Assembly (NCBI GenBank): GCA_043738425.1
Contig: JAYUGJ010000003.1
Coordinates: 1-6,043, forward strand
Direction of reading: 5' to 3'
DNA from: PBB1 sp043738425
Lineage (GTDB): Bacteria; Pseudomonadota; Gammaproteobacteria; Burkholderiales; Burkholderiaceae_C
DNA: 6,043 nt
Position numbers and translations under genes: made by a program. Positions 1 to 4,768 of this stretch are shown here, piece after piece. Every line of letters begins with the position of its first letter. Position 1 is the stretch's first letter. Under the pieces are notes generated by a model. That model made no database searches. It saw only the letters and a program-made list of their open reading frames with translations, and was not told the origin of the DNA.

Positions 1-3000
1 GCGCGAGAATTCGTCGCGCGGGACGGCCATCGGCCCCGGCGTATGGCCGTGGTCCTGGAACCGCGCCAGTCGCCGCGCTTCGGCCTCATAGGCGTTGACC
101 GGCGAGCCGTCATAGCTGCGCCCGCCGGGATGGGAGACGTGATAGACGCAGCCGCCGAGCGAGCGGCCGCTCCATGTGTCGAGCACGTCGAAGGTCAGCG
201 GCGTATGCGGCGGGATGGTCGGGTGCATCGCCGAGGCCGGCCCCCAGGCCTTGAAGCGCACGGCCGCCACTGCCTCGCCCTTGACGCCGGTCGAGGTCAT
301 CGGCAGCTTTCGGCCGTTGCAGGTCACGATATGGCGGCCGGGCGACAGCCCCTTCGCCTTCACCTGCAACCGCTCGACCGAGGAATCGACGTATCGCACC
401 GTGCCGCCGGTCATGCTCTCTTCGCCCAGCACGTGCCAGGGCTCCAGCGCGGTGCGGAATTCCAGGTTCACGCCGCCGCGTTCGATAATGCCGATCAGGG
501 GAAAACGGAATTCCCGCGCGGCCTCGAACCAGTGCGGATCGAAGGAATAGCCGGCTTGCTTGAGATCGTCGAGCACGCCGAGGAAATCAGCCCAGACGAA
601 ATGCGGCAGCATGAAGCGGTCGTGCAGCTCCGTGCCCCAGCGCACCGGCGAGCCGCCCTGCGGCTCGCGCCAGAACCAGGAGATCAGGGCGCGGACCAGC
701 AATTGCTGGGCAAGGCTCATGCGCGCGTCGGGCGGCATTTCGAACGAGCGGAACTCGACCAGCCCGAGCCGGCCCGTCACGCTGTCGGGCGAATAGAGCT
801 TGTCGATGCAGATTTCGGCGCGATGGGTGTTGCCCGACGAGTCGATCAGCAGGTTGCGCAGCAGCCGGTCGACCAGCCACGGCGCGCAGGCCTGATCGAT
901 TCCACTGCCCTGCGCCTCGGTGGCCTTTTTCAATTCGGCGAACGCGATTTCAATTTCGTAGGTCGAATCGTTGCGCGCCTCATCGAGCCGCGGTGCCTGG
1001 CTGGTCGGGCCGACAAACAAGCCCGAGAACAAATAACTCAGCGCGGGGTGGTTGTGCCAATAGCCGACCATGCTGGCGAGCAAATCGGGCCGCCGCAAAA
1101 ACGGCGAGTCGGCCACGGTGGCACCGCCCAACACAAAGTGGTTGCCACCTCCGGTGCCGGTGTGGCGACCATCGAGCATGAATTTTTCGCTGGTCAGCCG
1201 GGTTTCATGCGCGCATTGGTACAGGTGGGTGGTTTGCGCGACCAACTCGGGCCAGCTGTGCGCCGGGTGCACATTGACCTCGATCACGCCCGGGTCGGGC
1301 GTCACCCGCAGCACCGCCAGCCGCGGGTCTTTCGGCGGTTCGTAGCCTTCCAGAATCACCGGCAACTGCATCAGCACGGCCGTGTCTTCGATGGCGGCAA
1401 CCAGCTCCAGGTAATCGTCGAGCGCATGCATCGGCGGCATGAAGATGTGCAGCTGGCCACCGCGCGGCTCGGCACACAGCGCGCCGCGGCTGATCCACGC
1501 AGCAGACTCGAACGGCGCTGGCGCGTCGACCCGCGGCGCTGCGGCGGTGGCCGGCCGGGTGGTGCTTGCAGTGGTCGCCGTCGCTGTCGCTGTGTTGGTC
1601 GCTGTGTTGGTCGCTGTATTTGTCGCTGCGCTTGTTGCTGAATTCGCCGCCGCGCTGGCTGCCGCACTGTCGAAGCGCAGCTGGCGGTAGGTCGGCAGTG
1701 GCGCAAAGGTTTGCGTTTGATCGGGCGGCTGCACATACGGCAGGTCGGCCTTGGCGGCCCAGGGCTGTGACGCCATCGGCAAGCGCAGGCCCAGCGGTGA
1801 ATCGCCAGGCACCAGGTAGCAACGCCCAGACCGCAAAAACCACGCGGTGCTGTGCCAACGCGCACGGCCGGCCGCACCCAGCTGGTCATCACGCGCAATC
1901 GGCAGCACGTAGCCGACTGCTTTAGCCAGGCCCTGGCTGAACACCTTGCGCAGCCGATCGCGCTCCAGCGGGTCGCCCAACCGCGCGTCGAGCACATCGA
2001 CGTTTGCGGGCAGCTGGTGCTCGCGCCACAGGTAATACCAGGCATCTTCAAACGCCGGGAACACGCGGTCGACATCGATCGCCAAACGCCGCGCGACGTT
2101 GCATAAAAACTGCTGCGCTTGCGCTTCAGTGGCGGTGCGCAGGTCGGCGGACGGCGGCACGTCAGCGGCCGCTGGTGCCGCGGCCGACACTGCGCGGCCA
2201 TCGCCCAGCAACTCCGGGTGCGTCCACAACGGCTGGCCGTCTTTGCGCCAATACAAATTGAGCGACCAGCGCGGCAATTGCTCGCCGGGATACCACTTGC
2301 CCTGTCCGCAATGCAGCAAGCCGCCGACGCCGTATTGCGCACGCAGTTTGTGCATCAGTTCGGCACTCAACCGGCGCTTGTTCGGACCCATCGCTTCGGT
2401 GGCCCATTCGGCACCTTCGCGGTCGTCGATGGAAACAAACGTCGGCTCGCCGCCCTGCGTCAACCGCACGTCGCTGCGCTGCAGTTCGGCGTCCACATGG
2501 TGGCCCAGTGCATCGATGTCGGCCCATTGCGCGTCGGTGTACGGCAGCGTGACACGCGGCGCTTCCCAGATGCGGGTGACGCCCATGTGGTGTGCGAACT
2601 CGGTCTCGCATTCATCGATACCGCCACTTACCGGCGCCGCCGACGAGGGCTCGGGCGAGCACGCCAACGGGATGTGACCTTCGCCCGCCAACAGGCCCGA
2701 TGTCGGATCCAAACCGATCCAGCCCGCGCCCGGCAAAAACACCTCGCACCAGGCGTGCAAATCGGTGAAGTCGACCTCGGTGCCACTCGGCCCGTCGAGC
2801 GACTTCACATCGCTTTTCAACTGGATCAAATAACCCGAAACGAAGCGCGCCGCCAGGCCCAGGTGACGCAGCACCTGCACCAGCAACCAGGCGGTGTCGC
2901 GGCACGAACCGCTGGCGGTTGCCAACGTCACCTCGGGCGTTTGCACGCCGGGCTCCATGCGGATGAGGTAGCCGATGTCTTTTTGCACGCGCTGGTTCAG

Positions 3001-3441
3001 CTCGACCAGAAAATCATTGGTGCGCTTTTTGGTGCGTGGAACGCTGGCCACGTATTGCTTCAGCTTCGACGTCAGCTCGCCGGTGGCCAGGTACGGTGCC
3101 AACTCGGCCGACAACTCGGGCGCGTACTCGAACGGGAAGTTTTCAGCCTCGGGTTCGAGGAAAAAATCGAACGGGTTCAGCACCGCCATTTCAACCACCA
3201 GATCGACCTCGATGCGAAACGCGCGGGTCGGCTCGGTAAACACCAGCCGCGCCAGGTAATTCGACTGCGGGTCTTGCTGCCAATTGATGAAATGCGTGGC
3301 CGGTTCGACCCGCATCGAGTAGCTGAGGATGCGCGAGCGCGCATGCGGCGCGGGGCGCAACCGCACGATTTGCGGCCCCAGTGTGACCAGCCGGTCGTAG
3401 CGGTAGTGGGTAACGTGATTCAGCGCAACGTGAATAGACAT
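1..3441 (-). CDS. Transglutaminase-like / DUF2126 (putative amidoligase) fusion protein, 3' end outside window
   Basis: Large two-part enzyme. The frame is open from ATG 3441 to position 1 with no stop, giving 1147 residues. Family members are about 1100-1150 residues, so only a short C-terminal tail is missing. Residues 1 to about 90 match the bacterial transglutaminase N-terminal region. About 150-260 is the transglutaminase/protease core with a complete Cys-His-Asp triad: Cys180 in GSCRD, His229 in DLHAW and Asp245 in GLDPTSG. From about 320 to the end is DUF2126 (COG4196), predicted to be a glutamine-synthetase/GCS-like amidoligase. Visible motifs there are TQGGEPTFVS (about 328-337), EVNVHP (721-726), GTGGGNH (762-768) and, near 860-900, CIDKLYSPDS and VEFRSFEMPP. 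No signal peptide or membrane segment is apparent, so it is likely cytoplasmic. An Ala/Thr-rich linker at about 590-640 interrupts the DUF2126 part. GGAG (3451-3448) lies 6 nt before the start, and the preceding gene's stop touches it, so coupled translation is likely. Codon choice changes near position 890. Domain calls are secure; the reaction is a family-level prediction. Confidence 0.94.
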   Translation of the reverse strand, partial: MSIHVALNHVTHYRYDRLVTLGPQIVRLRPAPHARSRILSYSMRVEPATHFINWQQDPQSNYLARLVFTEPTRAFRIEVDLVVEMAVLNPFDFFLEPEAENFPFEYAPELSAELAPYLATGELTSKLKQYVASVPRTKKRTNDFLVELNQRVQKDIGYLIRMEPGVQTPEVTLATASGSCRDTAWLLVQVLRHLGLAARFVSGYLIQLKSDVKSLDGPSGTEVDFTDLHAWCEVFLPGAGWIGLDPTSGLLAGEGHIPLACSPEPSSAAPVSGGIDECETEFAHHMGVTRIWEAPRVTLPYTDAQWADIDALGHHVDAELQRSDVRLTQGGEPTFVSIDDREGAEWATEAMGPNKRRLSAELMHKLRAQYGVGGLLHCGQGKWYPGEQLPRWSLNLYWRKDGQPLWTHPELLGDGRAVSAAAPAAADVPPSADLRTATEAQAQQFLCNVARRLAIDVDRVFPAFEDAWYYLWREHQLPANVDVLDARLGDPLERDRLRKVFSQGLAKAVGYVLPIARDDQLGAAGRARWHSTAWFLRSGRCYLVPGDSPLGLRLPMASQPWAAKADLPYVQPPDQTQTFAPLPTYRQLRFDSAAASAAANSATSAATNTATNTATNTATATATTASTTRPATAAAPRVDAPAPFESAAWISRGALCAEPRGGQLHIFMPPMHALDDYLELVAAIEDTAVLMQLPVILEGYEPPKDPRLAVLRVTPDPGVIEVNVHPAHSWPELVAQTTHLYQCAHETRLTSEKFMLDGRHTGTGGGNHFVLGGATVADSPFLRRPDLLASMVGYWHNHPALSYLFSGLFVGPTSQAPRLDEARNDSTYEIEIAFAELKKATEAQGSGIDQACAPWLVDRLLRNLLIDSSGNTHRAEICIDKLYSPDSVTGRLGLVEFRSFEMPPDARMSLAQQLLVRALISWFWREPQGGSPVRWGTELHDRFMLPHFVWADFLGVLDDLKQAGYSFDPHWFEAAREFRFPLIGIIERGGVNLEFRTALEPWHVLGEESMTGGTVRYVDSSVERLQVKAKGLSPGRHIVTCNGRKLPMTSTGVKGEAVAAVRFKAWGPASAMHPTIPPHTPLTFDVLDTWSGRSLGGCVYHVSHPGGRSYDGSPVNAYEAEARRLARFQDHGHTPGPMAVPRDEFSR
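1586..1633. repeat. 12-bp tandem repeat, four units, encoding an Ala/Thr/Asn linker
   Basis: Two perfect units of GTCGCTGTGTTG (1586-1597, 1598-1609) are followed by two degenerate ones (1610-1621, 1622-1633). Read on the minus strand they encode alternating Ala-Thr and Asn-Thr within a longer Ala/Thr/Ser-rich stretch (about residues 590-640) of the transglutaminase-DUF2126 protein. The unit is a multiple of three, so copy-number change keeps the frame. It probably encodes a flexible, disordered linker. Confidence 0.9.
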
Positions 3442-4614
3442 TCAAGACTCCATGGGCACCAAAAAGTCACGGCTGATACCCACACCGAGCGTTCCGACAC
3501 GATCTAAAAACTGAATCAGGTAAGCATGCAAACCGGTCGCCAAAATCTCATCGATGCGGCCGTATTGCAGATCGGCGTGCAATCGGCCGGCACAGCGCAA
3601 GGTGTCACTCGAGTGTTCGTTGGCGATCATCCGCAGGTTCAACAACACCTCGTGCATGCAGGCGGCCAGTGAGCGCGGCATGTCGGCCCGCAATATCAAC
3701 AGCTCAGCTACTTTTTCGGGGCGAATCACATCGCGGTAGACCTTGCGGTACACCTCGAAACCCGACACCGAACGCAAAATTGCGGACCAGTGATAGAAGT
3801 CGTATTCGATGTCGGGCTCGCCGTTCGCACCCGGGTCGGTAGCCGGCGTGGTGGCTTGAATTTGCGACAACTGCAGCGCCTGCGACTGCGTCTGGTTTAG
3901 TGACCAGCCGGCGGATGTTGCGGGTGCGGATGATGGCGCTGGCGCTGGCGCTGGTGATGCGGCTGATGCGGCTGATGTGGCGGCCGGCGAGGCAGCCACC
4001 ACATGCAGCGACGGAATCCGCGCCCCGACGCCGTTCGGTCCGCCGTAGAACTCGCTTTCGACCGCATGGAATTTCACATCGAGCAGGCGTGCCGTGTTGT
4101 CGGCACGTTCCAGAAAACTGCCGATGCGCAAGAAGTGAAACGCCTCGTCTTGCAGCATCGTGCCCACGGTGACGCCGCGCGACAGATGCGAGCGAAATTT
4201 CACCCACTCGAAAGCCGCGCTCGGGTCTTTCAAAAACGACCCACCGCCGACCATGCGCTGGAACTCCAACCAGGTCTGGTTTTGCGTTTCCCAGACCTCG
4301 GTGGTCAGCGTGCCGCGCACCGCCCGCGCGTTCTCCCGGGCGGCCATCAGGCAATTGCGAATGCTCGAACCGTTGCGCGGGTCGGTGACCATGAACTCCA
4401 TCACGCCCTGCGCGGTAATCGCGCCGTAGCGCGCGGTGTAGTCCAGCGTCAGCTCGCAAATACTCAACAAGCCCCGCCAGCCCTGCTCGGTTGCTTCGGC
4501 CGATTGAGGCAACAGCGAGGTTTGGTAATTCACATCGAGCATGCGCGCGGTGTTTTCGGCCCGCTCCATATACCGAGCCATCCAAAACAAGTGGTCCGCA
4601 GTTCTAGACAACAT
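3442..4614 (-). CDS. Alpha-E domain-containing protein (DUF403) with an Ala/Pro/Gln-rich insert
   Basis: All-helical alpha-E protein (COG2307), nearly always encoded beside, or fused to, the circularly permuted ATP-grasp protein; presumed partner in amide-bond synthesis, with no proven activity. The start chosen is ATG 4614-4612, giving 390 residues. It yields the family's usual beginning MLSRTADHLFW and has GGGAG 6 nt upstream (4625-4621). An in-frame GTG at 4647 would add 11 residues but lacks family support. Conserved blocks are RYMERAENTARMLDV (residues 14-28), ENARAVRGTLTTEVWE (94-109), RSHLSRGVTVGTMLQDEAFHF (141-161, given in part as family signature), FLERADNTARLLDVKFH (167-183), YDFYHWSAILRSVS (271-284) and RLHADLQYGRIDEI (344-357). 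Usual members are about 310-320 residues. The excess is a low-complexity insert at about 191-267 between two conserved helices. The TGA at 3444-3442 directly abuts the next ATG. The 5' end is partly duplicated upstream (4708-4766). Family call is very secure. Confidence 0.95.
   Translation of the reverse strand: MLSRTADHLFWMARYMERAENTARMLDVNYQTSLLPQSAEATEQGWRGLLSICELTLDYTARYGAITAQGVMEFMVTDPRNGSSIRNCLMAARENARAVRGTLTTEVWETQNQTWLEFQRMVGGGSFLKDPSAAFEWVKFRSHLSRGVTVGTMLQDEAFHFLRIGSFLERADNTARLLDVKFHAVESEFYGGPNGVGARIPSLHVVAASPAATSAASAASPAPAPAPSSAPATSAGWSLNQTQSQALQLSQIQATTPATDPGANGEPDIEYDFYHWSAILRSVSGFEVYRKVYRDVIRPEKVAELLILRADMPRSLAACMHEVLLNLRMIANEHSSDTLRCAGRLHADLQYGRIDEILATGLHAYLIQFLDRVGTLGVGISRDFLVPMES
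3448..3451 (-). promoter_or_regulatory. Ribosome binding site GGAG for the transglutaminase-DUF2126 gene
   Basis: GGAG lies inside the last alpha-E codons, 6 nt before ATG 3441. The alpha-E TGA (3444-3442) fills the last 3 nt of that gap and touches the ATG, an arrangement typical of translational coupling that would keep the two proteins in proportion. Confidence 0.7.
3935..3980. repeat. 6-bp and 9-bp tandem repeats in the alpha-E insert
   Basis: Three copies of GGCGCT (3935-3952) adjoin three 9-bp units of the form [G/C]TGATG[C/T]GG (3954-3980). On the minus strand they encode Ser-Ala-Ala repeats followed by Pro-Ala repeats in the low-complexity insert of the alpha-E protein (about residues 212-228). 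Both unit lengths preserve the reading frame. Confidence 0.88.
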
Positions 4615-4615
4615 C
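4557..4615. repeat. 59-bp direct repeat, copy inside the alpha-E gene
   Basis: This copy covers the first 19 codons of the functional alpha-E gene plus flanking bases. It is identical, base for base, to 4708-4766. The match breaks on both sides: 4556 and 4616 differ from 4707 and 4767. Confidence 0.97.
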
Positions 4616-4620
4616 GCTTG

Positions 4621-4625
4621 CTCCC
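4621..4625 (-). promoter_or_regulatory. Ribosome binding site GGGAG for the alpha-E start at 4614
   Basis: GGGAG followed by 6 nt and ATG 4614-4612. This decides the start in favour of 4614 over the in-frame GTG at 4647. It lies within the 92-bp spacer, so the rearranged junction carries its own initiation signal. Confidence 0.7.
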
Positions 4626-4685
4626 AGTGGACCGAAAACTCCGCCACGCGCTGCCGCGCGACGCGCTGTTTTGCCGGCTGCGCCG

Positions 4686-4705
4686 CAGCAGGCCTGCGCC
4701 TGCTG
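4686..4705 (-). other. Perfect inverted repeat: 8-bp stem, 4-nt loop
   Basis: CAGCAGGC (4686-4693) pairs exactly with GCCTGCTG (4698-4705) around a 4-nt loop. A second, weaker hairpin (GCTGC 4677-4681 with GCAGC 4685-4689) overlaps one arm, so the two could be alternative folds. No run of U follows on the transcript, which argues against an intrinsic terminator. A role in folding the alpha-E leader is possible but unproven; GC-rich DNA makes such stems fairly easily. Confidence 0.5.
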
Positions 4706-4707
4706 AC

Positions 4708-4766
4708 CGGCCCGCTCCATATACCGAGCCATCCAAAACAAGTGGTCCGCAGTTCTAGACAACATC
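4708..4766. repeat. 59-bp direct repeat, upstream copy after the ATP-grasp stop
   Basis: Identical to 4557-4615 with a 151-bp offset. It begins 2 nt after the ATP-grasp stop codon when read on the minus strand and carries a duplicate of the alpha-E start codon at 4765-4763. Complete identity over 59 bp, in a region whose function is free to drift in this copy, implies a recent event or an artefact. Confidence 0.97.
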
Positions 4767-4768
4767 AA

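Larger units (their letters stand above)
4616..4707 (-). other. 92-bp GC-rich spacer between the two repeat copies
   Basis: This unique sequence separates the repeats. I see no similarity to any other part of the window. It supplies GGGAG 6 nt before the functional alpha-E start and contains a perfect hairpin (4686-4705). Read on the minus strand it forms the tail of the 53-codon ORF. It has no recognisable promoter and no T-tract after the hairpin, so it does not look like a standard terminator. Origin unknown: possibly filler DNA from the rearrangement that duplicated the 59-bp segment. Confidence 0.7.
4604..4765 (-). pseudogene. Out-of-frame duplicate of the alpha-E gene start (53-codon ORF)
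   Basis: ATG 4765-4763 begins with the same 19 residues as the alpha-E protein (MLSRTADHLFWMARYMERA). It then runs into an unrelated Ala/Arg/Gly-rich tail and stops at TAG 4606-4604, 53 codons in all. It has the best ribosome site in the window, GAGGAG at 4777-4772, with a 6-nt gap. The repeat spacing is 151 bp, one more than a multiple of three, so it cannot read in frame into the alpha-E gene. Its last 11 nt overlap the true alpha-E start (4614). I infer that this ATG was the ancestral alpha-E start, 3 nt after the ATP-grasp stop, before the junction was rearranged. It may now be a remnant, or a translated leader whose termination feeds ribosomes to the ATG at 4614. An assembly artefact is also possible. 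The tail has no recognisable domain. Confidence 0.55.

Noticed and set aside
43..1641. 532-codon open frame on the plus strand
   Set aside because: It lies antisense to the conserved DUF2126 coding sequence. It is rich in Arg, Ala, His and Gln with no recognisable domain, as expected from the complement of a GC-rich gene.
1560..1690. Hydrophobic Val/Ala/Leu stretch in a plus-strand frame that looks like a membrane segment
   Set aside because: It is the antisense reading of the 12-bp Ala/Thr linker repeat. No gene on that strand is supported.
1371..2342. 323-codon minus-strand frame starting at 2342
   Set aside because: Wrong frame within the transglutaminase-DUF2126 gene; Arg/Cys/Ser-rich translation without family motifs.
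2119..3507. 462-codon open frame on the plus strand
   Set aside because: Antisense to the transglutaminase domain, whose minus-strand frame contains the full catalytic triad. The plus-strand translation shows only shadow composition.
4615..4647. Alternative GTG start for the alpha-E gene, adding 11 residues
   Set aside because: The family begins at MLSRTAD. GGGAG is placed 6 nt before the ATG at 4614, and the added residues come from the spacer DNA.
4677..4705. Hairpin as an intrinsic terminator between ATP-grasp and alpha-E genes
   Set aside because: No T-run follows the stem on the minus strand, and the next bases are GC-rich. Termination here would also cut the operon.
4557..4766. Two-unit CRISPR or insertion-sequence target duplication
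   Set aside because: Only two copies exist, the repeat is coding sequence of the alpha-E gene, and the 92-bp spacer has no transposase or terminal inverted repeats at its ends. A 59-bp target duplication would be far outside normal sizes.
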